Source: Hypholoma sublateritium FD-334 SS-4 (lineage: Eukaryota; Basidiomycota; Agaricomycetes; Agaricales; Strophariaceae). From it: DNA of 64,000 nt. The translations under genes were made by a program, and so were the position numbers. The stretch lies in contig KN817522.1 in the NCBI GenBank assembly GCA_000827495.1, forward strand, positions 806,863 through 870,862, written 5' to 3'. Under the pieces are notes generated by a model that was not told the origin of the DNA, searched no databases, and worked only from the letters and a program-made list of their open reading frames with translations. Below, piece by piece: positions 49,397-61,246 of this stretch (its first letter is position 1; each line of letters begins with the position of its first letter).

Positions 49397-50653
49397 TTAT
49401 TCTACGACAGCTTTCGTCAATCCAATCCATTCGAGCCAATCCACCCCCTCCTTGTGTACCATCATCAGCCCCATCACCACTGGCAGGTACCACAGACTGT
49501 GCTGGAACAGCCGCCGCGCCTCCCGCTCGCCGCCATGGCGCCAGAATGCCCACGCCGTGCGCGCGCATACCAGGTTTGGAATTAGTGTGGTCGCCGCGAA
49601 TACCCACGTCGTGAGTCCCGCGAGTGGGAACAGCAGCGAGCACACCGGGACGAGCAGCGCCGTGTGCCGCAGCGCGACGAGCGCGTTCTTCCGCGGGTCG
49701 AGCACCGCGAGCATCTGGTACCCCGCCTGTGCGTACGAGTGCCGCACGAGGTGCGAGAGCGGCATGAAGTGGAAGAACTGCCAGCTGAACAGGAGCATGA
49801 AAAATGCCGCCGGCGCAAGGGGGTTGTCTCCCGCTGCTGCCACCGCCGCAGTTGCGCCGTCCGTTAAGAAGGGCGGGAGCGAGAGCGTCACTGGCGTCAG
49901 CGATGTGGGCAGCAGCTGTCCGCCGCCTGCCGTCCAACCCATGAGCGGCGGGATCGCGCCGATCACGCTGCCAACCCATGTGTTCCACACCGTTCGCCGC
50001 TTCATCCACGTGTACACACCCGCGTATAGCACAATGTTCGCGAGCCCGAGGCACGCCGTCGTCGTGTTCGTCATCGCCCACAACAGCGCGGGGCCGGCGA
50101 CTCCCGTCGTAATCGCGAACCCGAGCCCGTGCAGCGGGGAGAGCGCCCGCCGCACGAACGGTCGCATGCGTGTGCGTGCCATCTGCGCGTCGAATGGTAC
50201 TTCCTGCAACTGATTCAGCGTGTTTGCCGACGCCGAGCAGAGCACAGTCCCGAGCGCCGTGGAGAGCAAGATCGGTAGGGTCGTGGGTAGAGGCGACAGC
50301 GCGACCCCAGACATCGACGTCAGGACGACGAGAATGGTAAGGTTAGATTTCGAGAGTTGGTTGTAGATTTTGAGGAGTTTTACGGGCGTATGGGGTTCTA
50401 TTTCGCGATAAGATGACAGAGGAACGGGTGGATTGGAAGCGGGTATTGGCCGGTGGGCGAGTTCAGCTATAGACTTTCGCAAACGCGTCGTCTGCGTGTG
50501 GTTGTTCGTGCCCGTCCATTGCGCATTATGAAAAAAGAAAGAGGAAAAAGTCGGTTGAGTGGACGACGAATACCGTGATTGATTCTTATGGGATTTGAGG
50601 GCAGTAGAGAGATATCGAGAGCAAAGTCGAGACGACGACAGGCCGTGTTGCAT
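49397..50653 (-). CDS. COX10: Protoheme IX farnesyltransferase, mitochondrial
   Basis: Single exon, 418 aa, ATG at 50653. Mitochondrial targeting-like N-terminus (MQHGLSSSRLCSRYLSTALK). UbiA prenyltransferase core with the polyprenyl-diphosphate site NTLNQLQEVPFDAQMARTRMRP (about 145-166). VYTWMKRRTVWNTWVGSVIGAIPPLMGW (about 212-240) is the conserved second signature of COX10/CtaB. The remaining sequence is hydrophobic helices, including FFMLLFSWQFFHFMPLSHLVR. Converts heme B to heme O, the first step to heme A for cytochrome c oxidase, in the inner mitochondrial membrane. Normal length for fungal COX10; no intron. Confidence 0.93.
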   Translation of the reverse strand: MQHGLSSSRLCSRYLSTALKSHKNQSRYSSSTQPTFSSFFFHNAQWTGTNNHTQTTRLRKSIAELAHRPIPASNPPVPLSSYREIEPHTPVKLLKIYNQLSKSNLTILVVLTSMSGVALSPLPTTLPILLSTALGTVLCSASANTLNQLQEVPFDAQMARTRMRPFVRRALSPLHGLGFAITTGVAGPALLWAMTNTTTACLGLANIVLYAGVYTWMKRRTVWNTWVGSVIGAIPPLMGWTAGGGQLLPTSLTPVTLSLPPFLTDGATAAVAAAGDNPLAPAAFFMLLFSWQFFHFMPLSHLVRHSYAQAGYQMLAVLDPRKNALVALRHTALLVPVCSLLFPLAGLTTWVFAATTLIPNLVCARTAWAFWRHGGEREARRLFQHSLWYLPVVMGLMMVHKEGVDWLEWIGLTKAVVE

Positions 50654-50976
50654 CGTTGTGCACCTTTCAGGTTTTCATGTGTCCACTGTAAAGCAAGACC
50701 AGGAAACCTATAACGGGCCTACGAACTGGAATTACTAGCAGTCGGTTTCTTCCACGGTTCGTGTTCTACAACGCGATTTTTCAAAAGTGTGCAGTTGGTC
50801 GGAGGACAAGAGGCTAAGTTGAACGGCCCGGTTCTCCGCTCCGAAGTCTCCCTCATCCATTTAGAAGGCGCCAAATACATTTGCATTCTTCTCTCTAAAT
50901 TATTTTACTTCCAACACACATAGGGTATAAATTAATCTTGCAAGGAGAGTCCATATGCAAAGCACCACACGCATCC
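50654..50976. other. Short intergenic gap
   Basis: 323 bp: COX10 promoter side and ALG5 3' side; no feature seen. Confidence 0.4.
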
Positions 50977-52190
50977 CTACTCAATCTTCGCCCGCCCCGC
51001 CGGCGCTGCCGTCCACCGCCCAAGCAGGTGGTTGGCGCGCACGACGAGCAGGTCGCGCAGCATCTGCAGTGATGCGGTAACGACGTTGAGTTTGCTGCCC
51101 GCGACCTCGTGCCACTCGATCGGCACCTCCGCGACGGGCACGCGAAGCTGCTTCGCCAGCAGTAGCAGCTCGACGTCGAATATCCACGTCGGCAGGTGCT
51201 GCGCAGGGAAGATCTGCTGTGCGGCCGCACGCGAAAAGAGCTTGAACCCACACTGCGTGTCGCGGATGTGCCCCACACCGACGATGCGTAGGATTGTGTG
51301 CAGCCCGTACATGAGCACGTTCCGGAGGAAGGAGCGCTGGGCGGGGAAGCGCAATCAGCATCTCGTATATGCGAGATATGTTCAAGGACCAACTTTCACT
51401 ACAGCGTCCGACTTGACGAGGTGCGCGCGGCTGCCCACGACGACGCCAGGCGCGTTCTCTGGAGCGATTTCGTCCATGGCCGTCCACAGCGCCTCGAGGT
51501 CCTCAATCCGGCTCGCACCATCCGCGTCGGCCATGAGCAGCCGCCGCCCGCCCGCAAATAACATCCCGTGCCGCACGGCGCCTCCCTTCCCAATGTTCTT
51601 CTCAAGCGTGACCACCTTGATATCGCAGTCCTTGTATTTTTTTGCCAGCGCCAGCGCCGTTGCCGATGTGTCGTCGCTTGATCCGTCGTCGACAACGAGG
51701 ACCTCGAATGTGCGTTTTGCTTTCTCGCCCGCCGGGGCCAGATGCGCGATCGTCGCTGCCATCATCTCCGGCAGGCGCTCCGTTTCGTTGTACGCCGGCA
51801 CGATGACGGTGAGGTCAACCGTGCCGGGCTCATTGAGGCGGGTGAGCGGTCGTGGCGTCGTCGGTGATACCCGTGAGAGGTAGAACGTCTCCGATTCGTG
51901 GGTGACTATTGGAGGTGGCGACCAGAATACAAGCGCTGCGTAAAACTGCTGAGCGTCAGCGTCGGGCTTCAAGGCTCATAAAGTGAAACAGGCAGGAATC
52001 AGAACAGGAGCAATACGCCCCGACCCAGGATTGTCGTCTGCGTTGCGGCGCGCATCCGAAGACGGCCCACAGCTCGAAGAACAAGGATGAAAGGGTTGTC
52101 ATCATACAAAGTGCATCGCCCTATACTCACCACTATCAAGCCTGCGGCAAAGAGAAGCCCGACGCCATAGAGAAGCGTTGTCGACTCCAT
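50977..52190 (-). CDS. ALG5: Dolichyl-phosphate beta-glucosyltransferase
   Basis: ATG at 52190. Exons 52190-52131, 51948-51394 and 51336-50977, 324 aa, the usual length. An N-terminal membrane anchor (TLLYGVGLLFAAGLIV) is followed by a GT2 glycosyltransferase domain. This has LTVIVPAYNETERLP (about 66-80), LVVDDGSSDDTSA (about 104-115), GKGGAVRHGML, ADADGAS (DXD-like metal site) and VVGSRAHLV. The C-terminal half has RDTQCGFKLFSR and WIFDVELL, both diagnostic for Alg5/DPG synthases. Makes dolichyl-P-glucose at the ER for the last steps of N-glycan precursor assembly. Confidence 0.93.
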
Positions 52191-52703
52191 AGCGCTGTCG
52201 AAGGGCCACCCAGCTTGATGTGCTTGGTTCAGAAAAGGGCGCAACAGTACAGTAGGTCCACGTTACCGTTATATCATATACAACGAGCGAACGGGCGGCG
52301 CGGAGGGTGGTGTAAAAGAAAGGTGAGTATTTGCATTTAGCCGCCGGGGCTGAGTGAAATGCAGACGTGTCGCACCGCGAGCACCCGTGAGAAAATCTCC
52401 AGATACGTGGTCCTGGTCAGCTACCATTTGGCCTAACTTGGCAAATATTTCTTTCTTTATCATAAGACTTGCATAAGACGCTACATATTGTATTACTGAA
52501 CATTGCAGGTACTTTCCACATTGTACTCGAAACAAATTATGTATAATACAAGAAGCATGTGAGAGCAGCACCAAACATGAACCCGGTAAGTAAGCAGAAA
52601 GGTGGTATGTAGCAAGGAGCGAGGCCTTCACGTTCATCTTACATACGTACTGCCTGCCAAAGTTCATCTGACATCAACTACGTCCTTGCATTCGAGACCC
52701 ATA
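52191..52703. other. Intergenic, ALG5 promoter side
   Basis: 513 bp; no supported gene. Short minus-strand open frames are not ATG-started genes of note. Confidence 0.4.
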
Positions 52704-54932
52704 TCAAGACGGAATATTAGCATGAATTTCCTCGAGGAGGTCGGCAGCAATTTTAGCATTAGAAACCTTGAATAGATATTTGTTACTGATAGTAGCATTA
52801 GTGAATTAGGAACACACCTTGAGGTTATAGGTTGTCGTGACGCCATTCTCGATAGTACTAAATCGTATATATCGAGGATCTTGTGCCAGTGAGACACGCA
52901 TTCCAGGGAAGAGAGTGACGTTCAACAAAAGTGTGTATACCGCATCTTTTCTCATCACTAAAAATATCACATCAATATAAGCAGTCATGGATAAGAAAAA
53001 CAAACAAACCCAGACGCACGCCTGAACCGTCGTCTTGCTTGACATTCAGCTTCAAAAGGCCAGTACCCCTTTCCCGCCATGTACTGTCGTCTAAAGAAAA
53101 TAGTTTACCACGAACTTGTAGGAGCGTGTCTTCCTCTTCTTCTCCAGTCATAACTGGTAGAGAATCCATTAGTGAAATGGTAATTCCATCATAAATATAC
53201 GTGCTTACCATCTTGTTCTGTTAGCATCATCTTCCCGTTCTCTTCGTCAGATCTGTTATCCTCTTCTTCATCTCGGCTGGCACGCAATCTCTCTCCAAAT
53301 GTTGTAGGCCCGTCCTCCTGTTCCTCGTCGCCACTTTCTGATCCGCTGGGAGACTTTTTGTCGAGAACATTGGGATCATATGGTTGCTCCAAAGAGCTCC
53401 GCGAAGAACCATCAGGAGATGCCGCGCGAGCGCGCTTAGGAGCCGGCACAGCAAATCCTTGATTGCCACCAGCGTAGGAGGCGAACGGATTTGCATTGAG
53501 CGATGAAGTCGACCTTATCGGCGGCGATTTCGCCCTGCCCCCGAGTTTGGAAGTCGACCCAATGACGGGCATGTTCGAATGTGCGGCTGTAACGAATGGC
53601 GACGAGGAACCCGCGAACGCCTCGAATCCACTTAATTTCGAGGTAGACGATGTCGATGTCGACGTAAATTTATAAGATGACGCTTGTCCGAAAGATGATT
53701 TCAATTCGACAGCGGGCGCCAAGGGCGCCGGAGGTGGGCCAGGGCTAACAGAGAACGCCGACTGTTTAGTGTGCGGCGTGGCCAGTTTAGACGTTCCAAA
53801 TATGTTCTGGCCTTTGACAGTGGCAAATGGAGAACTAGTCGACGCGTAAGCCATAAATCCGCTCTGCAGACAAGTAATCGATGAGTCAAAAATCGTTGCG
53901 ATAGACAAATGCGTGCATCTGACCATTTTGGGAATTTTTGGAGACGGTGGCGACTCTCGTGGTGGAGAAGGCGGGGGTGTCGGTTTCTTGGTTTCTCGTG
54001 GATTGGGGTCGTTATCGCCTTCGTCACGGAGGCGTTTGAGTGGTTCATTAGGATGTTGGTTAATTCCTTCCTGTTCCGGGGGCCCATGACTGGTACCTCG
54101 TTCGAGGAATTTCCGCTTCAGGCCCTTTTCGTTGCTTTCAGAGCCGGCGCGTAGGCGCATTACTTCCGGCGTCGCTGGCGCCATCGTCGAATCCTCGTTC
54201 TGGAGGTCCTGCAGAGAATGCGCGTGGCGCAGTTCCTCTGGCGTCTTCGGGTGAGCATCATCATCGTGAATCATTTCATCATGGTCGATTTTCTCCTCCT
54301 CGATAAAATGCGAATCGGCCTCTTCGACAATGACGTCGGGCGTCAGGGATTCCACGACTACGTCGTCGTCGTCGTCGTCTTCATGGGCGCGACTAGCGTG
54401 TGTGCTTTTCCAGGTAATATCCTCTACGCCGCGGCTGATCTGTCGGACCTTGATCTTCATTTGTTGGCGGGGGGACTCAACAGTCATGTTAGGCGGCGAG
54501 CCGGATCCCGACCGGGAACCCGAGCCAGTGCCATCTTCTTCCTCTTGTGTGGGATCCAGGCGCCGTCTGTTCTTTTTGAAAGGCGTCCGAGAGTGCGAGT
54601 CCTTGCGTACTCGGGGGGTGGGATCGATGTCCTGCGGAAGATGGTCGTGAGTGTGGTGGCTCCACCTCAAATTGCACAGCCCTGACAGCGCTACGTACAT
54701 TGGTCGCCGATGGAGTGGCAGGTTCCTGCGAGACTTCGCGTTCTCGCTTCCTCGACAGCTTGAGTTCTGCATGTCCGGGGTGACTTTGTAAGTTGTGTTG
54801 AAGGTGGCGATAAGTAAGCGAAGACAAACCTGATTCCGTCGCGTCCGGTGAGGGGGTAAATCGTGGGGGTAAGGCTAGTCTACTCGACTCTGGCAGCGGT
54901 TGGGGTTCGCCCACCTCCTGGGGATCCGACAT
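52704..54932 (-). CDS. RanBP3/Yrb2-like Ran-binding protein
   Basis: ATG at 54932 (MSDPQEVGEPQPLPES), stop at 52704; at least seven exons. The long N-terminal part is acidic and Pro/Ser-rich with SRKREREVSQEPATPS. Nucleoporin-like FG/F-A patches follow (GFMAYASTSSPFA, LSGFEAFAGSSSPF, NANPFASYAGGNQGF). The C-terminal RanBD1 domain includes EEEEDTLLQVRGKLFSLDDS, WRERGTGLLKLNVKQ, DAVYTLLLNVTLFPGM and NAKIAADLLEEIHANI. The VRGKLF-W-ERGTG-L motif after an acidic linker is typical of the RanBP3/Yrb2/Hba1 group, nuclear cofactors of Crm1-dependent export. Assignment to that group over RanBP1 rests on the long FG-bearing N-terminus. Confidence 0.85.
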
Positions 54933-55392
54933 GGTTGGTTGAAAGTTGGAGCGTTGTGTACAAGGGCAACAACATGTACCCGCCCATTATCCCTCGCCTC
55001 GGCTAACGCCGACCTTTTGTAAAGCGATGATGGGACATGGCCACACGAAGCCACACGAACAGTGGGAAATTCAAGCGTTACTTCATGTATAATAAATGTA
55101 CATAAAACGAATAGATAGTAAGGATGTCGCGAAAGCATATGCAAAATGGAATGTGGGTGATAGCAAGGGGAATAACGCGATATATGTATATGAGGAGCCC
55201 TTGAAATGGTGCTAAACCTCTAAGTATTAGTATTAGGTGATGTTACATAGGTGCAAGGTCCTTTCCCAATCCACGTAGAAAGGGCCAGATAACAACCTAG
55301 TGAACGAGAGAGTACACTCAACAATCCGGAGTTCCGCTAAATCCAAGGTGAGTAAATTTAAGGTTGCCGTGTGAGGGTATAATCGGAAATCG
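54933..55392. other. Intergenic, nothing recognised
   Basis: 460 bp between the Ran-binding gene and the histidine kinase 3' end. Confidence 0.4.
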
Positions 55393-58300
55393 TCATGATT
55401 TTGGTCGTTCTTCAAGTTTTTCGTCCTTTCGTTTCCCGTCTGCTTCAACCAGGATATCTCTCAGGCTCCTTTCCAGGACTGGTTTTGTGAGAACACTAAT
55501 TAATAATAAGTATTTCCTTGTTTCATGACCTGAAGATAAAAAACGGCTTACTGGTCCACTCCCGCCTCTAGATATTCCTCTTGATCTGCGAATAGAAGTC
55601 AGCGATAAAAACCCTGCATGACCACTCTAAACTTGGCATGTACATACCAGATAGTAAAGCATTGCCTAAAGGAGGAAAGAATATTAAACCTCTGGTCAGC
55701 TGTTCATGCTAAAGAAAGGACACACCCGTCACCCCAACGATGAAATCGTTCCTACCCAGTTCACGGAGTTTGCTCGCAACCTTCAGTCCAGACATTATAG
55801 GCATCTGGTTGTCCAAGAATACCACAGCATATTTTCCTTCGGGGTCGAGCGGCTTCAAATCCTGGATTTGCTCCAATATCGGTCCAAAGTTGCCAGATGA
55901 ATCACTCGACGGCGTTGCGCCCATGGTAATCCGTTGCCCTAGAATCATTTCCAGTGCCACTTCTCCGTTTTCAGCGACGGACACATGACACCCAAGCCGT
56001 GTTAGTATCCGTTTCATCAGTGTCCGTGTCAGAGGGTCGTCATCCACTACCAACACTGGCAAGTCGGGTTCAATGTTCATTGCGTTGAACGACGCTGAAG
56101 GAGACCCATTGGTGAAATTGTTATCGAAAGTTTTCAGATTTGACGTGCGTTTTTCGCCTAAAGGAAATTGTAAGGATTCGGTTGGACTTGAATCAACTGG
56201 TTTAGGGCCGCTCATCGAGAACTGTACAGGCGTGGGTAACCGGACAAATGTAGGGCGTTGGATTGGCGTGGCTTTTCCCGAGCTTGTAGCAGTTGAAGGA
56301 TCATGATGAGCAATGGTAGTCTGAGAAACAGACGTTGACAAGGCTGGAGGCGGTGGTGCTACAGTCGGCTCTTGTGATTCGCGTACTGTTGGCTTAGATG
56401 ATCCTGTTACAACAAATTCCTTGCCTTCTGGTGAGGGTTCGTCTGGCGTTAGAGGCTGACTCAAAGTAGTTATCAGTGTTTCGACCGGCAATTCCGTAGA
56501 CATCAAAGGATTGTCGATATTAGGCGCCACCCCATTTTCGGTATCAGGGCGGCGCTTCCTCAGTACCAATTCGACACGTCCGCCTAAATTCGACTTCAGA
56601 ACGATGGTGACATTGTTAATGCAGTTGAACAAACCTTGTTCCATGATGCCTTGCATAGCGGCAGAATTTCGCTGGGCTGAGGTTGATACCTTCCGTGATA
56701 CCCTCAAACCAGCTGCATCAACAGCCTTGATCCCACTATCCGCACAAGCAGGCGACTTGACGCGCAAATTTGGCCGATGTAGTGTGTCAAGGTCAGAAGA
56801 GCTCGCAGCGTCGTGTATATCGGGAGGGCCAGGATTGAACGTCTTACTTCCGACACCAAGCGGCAGCTCGACCCAGAACGTCGATCCCTCGCCTGCCTTG
56901 GATCGGACTCCTAATCGACCTCCGCTTAGTTTGACTATTTGACGCACGAGAGCGAGACCTAATCCTGTTCCTTTACCACCTAGACGTGGAATGTTTTTCA
57001 GAAAATGCGAAATGTCAAGCCAAAGCATATACAAACCTTGCTGTCTGCCTTGTTCCGTCTGGTTGAAAGCGGAGAAGAGTTTGCTCTGGATCATATCTTG
57101 TGGCTTGATACCATAACCTGTATCAGATACTTCTATCCGCACAACTATCCATTCCATCGGCGTAGACGGTTTACCGTGTTCGATGTTGTGCTGTGTCAGG
57201 TAGTCCTTCGATAGTGGCCGTGGGGCATCGCCGACATCCAGATGTCCATTTGTCTGAATGGGTTCACCAAAACTAAGAGGGTCGGAACCCTCAGGTAAGG
57301 CCGGCAAAATTAAACGAGTTCGGATACTGAGCTTTCCACCGGTCGGCGTGAATTTACAAGCGTTACTAAAAGAGAGTAAGAAGCAAGATATTTATATGTG
57401 AAAATCGATATTCACAGAGCTGATCGGATTATTGCTCCTACCTGGCGAGGTTAGTGATGATTTGACGAAGGCGTGTTTCATCGCCGGTGACGACTCCAAC
57501 AATGTCCGGATTATCCTGAATATGGGCCTTAATATCGTCCATACTTTCGCCTGTGGCCTTGTATGCTGCTTTCCGCGCCATCTATTTCGGGCGTCCGTCA
57601 GCCAAGACAAAATGACGTTAGCATAGATATTAACTGACTATATCGATGTTAGGATCAAGATCTGTTTCGAATTCCAACCCGCGAGCATTGGTCGCCAATT
57701 GGAGAGGGACGAAGAGGGATCGCATGACGTGATGGAAACCATATGGCTGGAGTAATTGATAAGAATAAATATTTTAGAGCTAATGACGTTGACGTCAAGA
57801 AACCAACCGACCCTTGACATGGATTCAAATTTACCGCTGTCCATTCGATTGCTAGGGGAACATAAGGATACACAAGTACCACTAGATTATATTGGACTCA
57901 CAAATCAAGGACGTCGTTGAGGACTGTTAGATAGTCATTTAGATTCATGTGAGTTTCGCGGGCCAGACAATTTTTCTTTGATCTAACCTTTGGACATCAT
58001 ACTCAGACTACCACAGAGGGCATTGAACTCTATTTCTTGATCCCTCGCCACAGTTCCTGAGGCTTCCATGTTTTGGACGGCAAGAACTAAGTGATACAAA
58101 AGATAAGAAATCATTCAGGAGATTAGTACTAGATAAACAAACTTACGAGCCGTGTTCAATGGTACTCGGACCTGTGGAAATCGAATGAAAGGTCAGCATG
58201 ACCGCCAGTTATCAAGCAGAACGGGGACGTATCATGAAAGACATAACTATTGAAAAAGGGTCAAAAATATTATTATATCATAGATAGATCGTTACTTACG

Positions 58301-60152
58301 AAGTGAGGCGCCGTTTCGAATCAGATGCCTTACGTTCATTAATTTGAGCTTTTTGTGTGGCCTTTCAGGAATTAAAGTTTAGAAGTATGAAAGGTTGATC
58401 ATTAAAGGTGAGATTCACCTTGAACTGGACTTTGAGCTGATCTCGTAATGTATAGAGCCGACGCTCGGACTAAAAAGGAAAAACAGATGAGCGACGGTTA
58501 AACGGTTTTGAAGATCTACACACGTTCTCGGAAACATAATGTACATAGATGAGAACTGAAAAGTATTTGGGTTAAGCACCTAGACACCATACTCCTCACG
58601 ACTTACAGGCCTGAAAGATGAAAAAGTTGATCATGCCTACATAACAGTTTTAGATATCTTCGGTAGAATGCAAGAGGAAGGTGCACGTACTACGAGCCCA
58701 TTGAGAACGGTGAGGAATAACAGAAATGGACGCACTGGGATTATTAGCGGTTAGTATCGAACTGTGCGGCGATAAGATGTACTGACAAGAGGAAGAAAAT
58801 CAGGGCCCCTATGGCTGCCGGAAACCGATTAAGCCTAAGGCCAAACAAGGCTATGGTTTGGAGAGCCTGTGATGCCGATGTTAACTTTAGAACTGTGTGA
58901 GCAAACGGACTAACTGAAGTGTAGTAGAAAGTTGCCATGAAGTCCTTCCCTTGACAATGGGGCGAAGACGAGTAGAATCCACATGCGAGACTGCAGGTCA
59001 AAGATCAATAAACGAAAAATGCTGAAAAGGCCTTCATACATGGAGATAACCTGATAGAAAGACCTATAACGCAAATTCAGTAGAATTACGGGCAGCATAA
59101 CGACATCACCCACCAACACCAGATAGAAACGACGAGGAATATTTGGTATATGAATGGTCGGTCTCGAGGCCAGTCGTACATGATCATGAACCTATACGAA
59201 ATTAATTTGGCGCCCAAAAGTATGAGAGTGCGAGATTTACACAACTGGCAGACTCAGCGCGGGGGCCACCTTAAATTGCAATTAGGACACGAACGGCACA
59301 ATTTGAGAGAATCCACTGACCCCGAAGTAGAAAATCTTGTCCAGTATTCCGATAGGGTTATGCGGGATGAAGAGACACCCAAGAACCCAATTGACTATTA
59401 GCCAGACCGATGCTGTAAGAGCAAGGGACTTTTTGAGGAACCAGCTCTCCTGCGTAATTATTAGACACCGAGATTTGCAGTTTAAGGGGATTATATACTT
59501 GGGCATAGTGTACTTCAGATTTTTCGTCGATAAAGCGAGAGCTGAATATCTCCATAACGAACGGCCAAGCTCTCCACCGTAAAATGCCCAAAGGTGTCGA
59601 GGTATTCCAAATCCCCCCGTATACCACACTCTCATGGTCGCTATTGACTTCCTTCTGATGACTTCCTCCAGACTTCTCCGGGTTGGCTCCATGCTCAGAG
59701 TGAGAAACTGAGCTCTTAATATCATCGGTCCACGCTCGATCAACGACAATTTCATCCACTTGATCCGTCTGGTTTGCATCCACTTTGTGGCTAACGCTGC
59801 ATTCTGCCGTGCTTTCGCCTACCACAGAGCTACTGGACGGTGCCGTTCCTGTCCCTATCCTCTTCCTAAAATTGGCCCAGTATACGGAAAGCGTGTTGAA
59901 GTGAGCGGTCTTTCGGCGCCCACTTCGATTGCGCGTCGAGCCTGATGCGCTATGTACGGCTGGAGGAGGAAGGGGGAGGTCGAATGCGGTGGAAGTCATG
60001 GAAGTCTGTATCATGGAAGTCTGTATCATCGGAATGCTGTCTGTATTCTCTTTATCCATGCTGATTGAGAGGGATGCGGGGGAGGGAGGGAGGTTATCGT
60101 TCCATGAGGGCCGTGGGGGTGGGGGAAAGAAGGTGTGGAGCCACTTGGGCAT
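55393..60152 (-). CDS. Membrane hybrid histidine kinase with C-terminal receiver domain
   Basis: ATG at 60152; many exons with about 50-bp introns. The N-terminus (MPKWLHTFFPPPPRPSW) is long, polar and Ser-rich to about residue 190. Several transmembrane segments follow (SLALTASVWLIVNWVLGCLF and hydrophobic exons at 58744-59400). A HisKA-like segment has the phospho-acceptor in YVFHD, then VRVPLNTALLAVQNMEASGTV. The HATPase_c domain includes GDETRLRQIITNLASNACKF, VSDTGYGI and KGTGLGLALVRQIV with GEGSTFWVELPL. After a Ser/Pro linker, the receiver has VLVVDDDPLTRTLMKRIL, VVFLDNQMPIMSGL (phospho-acceptor Asp) and VLTKPVLERSL (Lys). It should autophosphorylate and feed a His-Asp relay to Ypd1 and the HOG or related pathways. 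The sensed signal is unknown. The splice junction right after the H-box does not close with a standard GT-AG intron (see findings). Confidence 0.82.
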
Positions 60153-61246
60153 AGCCTGCGCCGTTCTGGCAGACAGAAGGAGGAGGTTTGTTGGCGAGAC
60201 AAATCCCTTGTGAGTGCGTCTGGCTGAGTTTCATCGGCAGGTGTCCCGGCACCAAATCGGGAAATGCTTGGCTGACAAACTCATTCCAGGCCCATGCCGA
60301 TCAGTCGCCTCGCCTCATCCGACTCCCCCGCTTTTCCCCCAGTTTGCTATCAAACACCTTGAAAATGTTTTTTACGGCTTGCAGTCGTCCAGATAAGGAT
60401 GATACTTCCTGATATGACTTTCAATCTATCCAACCATTCCACGTCCGTGCGTCATGGTAATAAATACTCACCTACGTTCGGCCCCACATCTCGGCCTCGG
60501 TTTTCTATCCGAGGCGTGTCATTCGCGACGAATTTGGCCGTCCGTGGCATGCCGTGGCGTATGATAATCGTGTACCTGTTCGCAACCCAGAAATAAGCAG
60601 ATCCATCAGGATATCTTACCAGTTGTCAGATGCCGAGTTTTTCGAAGTGTTTCGATATAGGTTCTTCCAGGCGCTCGTACTTATTCCGCTTTCTAACGGG
60701 CCATCATTCATCCCGCTGCGCGAGTTTGATTATACATGACCATCGATGGTCACGGTGACTATTATTAGAGACTACTTACGGTGGGTGGGACCAAATGGGA
60801 CCCACTTGTACATGAGGCGAAGACTCAGATGGACTTGCAAGTTGAGACTGACTTCCCGGTGAACGTGAATAGTCATGGGCGTCCCGGCCGTTCTATGCGG
60901 CGCCTGACGGATTCAGTCACATTTTCCCTGGTCACAGCGGCGTCAAAGAGACTAATGGTATGACAATTGCCCTGTAGTAGTATGCAGTACAGCACTGAGC
61001 CAAGTTTGTCCCAAGACGAGGCGAGTTTGGCTGATGGGACTCGTCGGAGTGTGAATATCTCTTGTTTCCCCTCCTCCACCTTCCTTTCCGTAGCATCGTT
61101 CATCTCCACCTTTATTCCTCCTGTCCTGCATCAATTATTACCGGCATCTAATTTTCGATACCCCTCTGACTCCCGCCACTGTCCGCTTCGTTCTTAATTT
61201 TCTTCTTTTGCTCCTTTTTTCAATCAGCGAGAGTACAGTCTCAACC
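60153..61246. promoter_or_regulatory. Divergent promoter region, histidine kinase (-) and SNT2-like gene (+)
   Basis: 1.1 kb between the two start codons. No gene supported. Pyrimidine-rich stretches just before 61247 on the plus strand are typical of basidiomycete 5' leaders. Confidence 0.45.
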
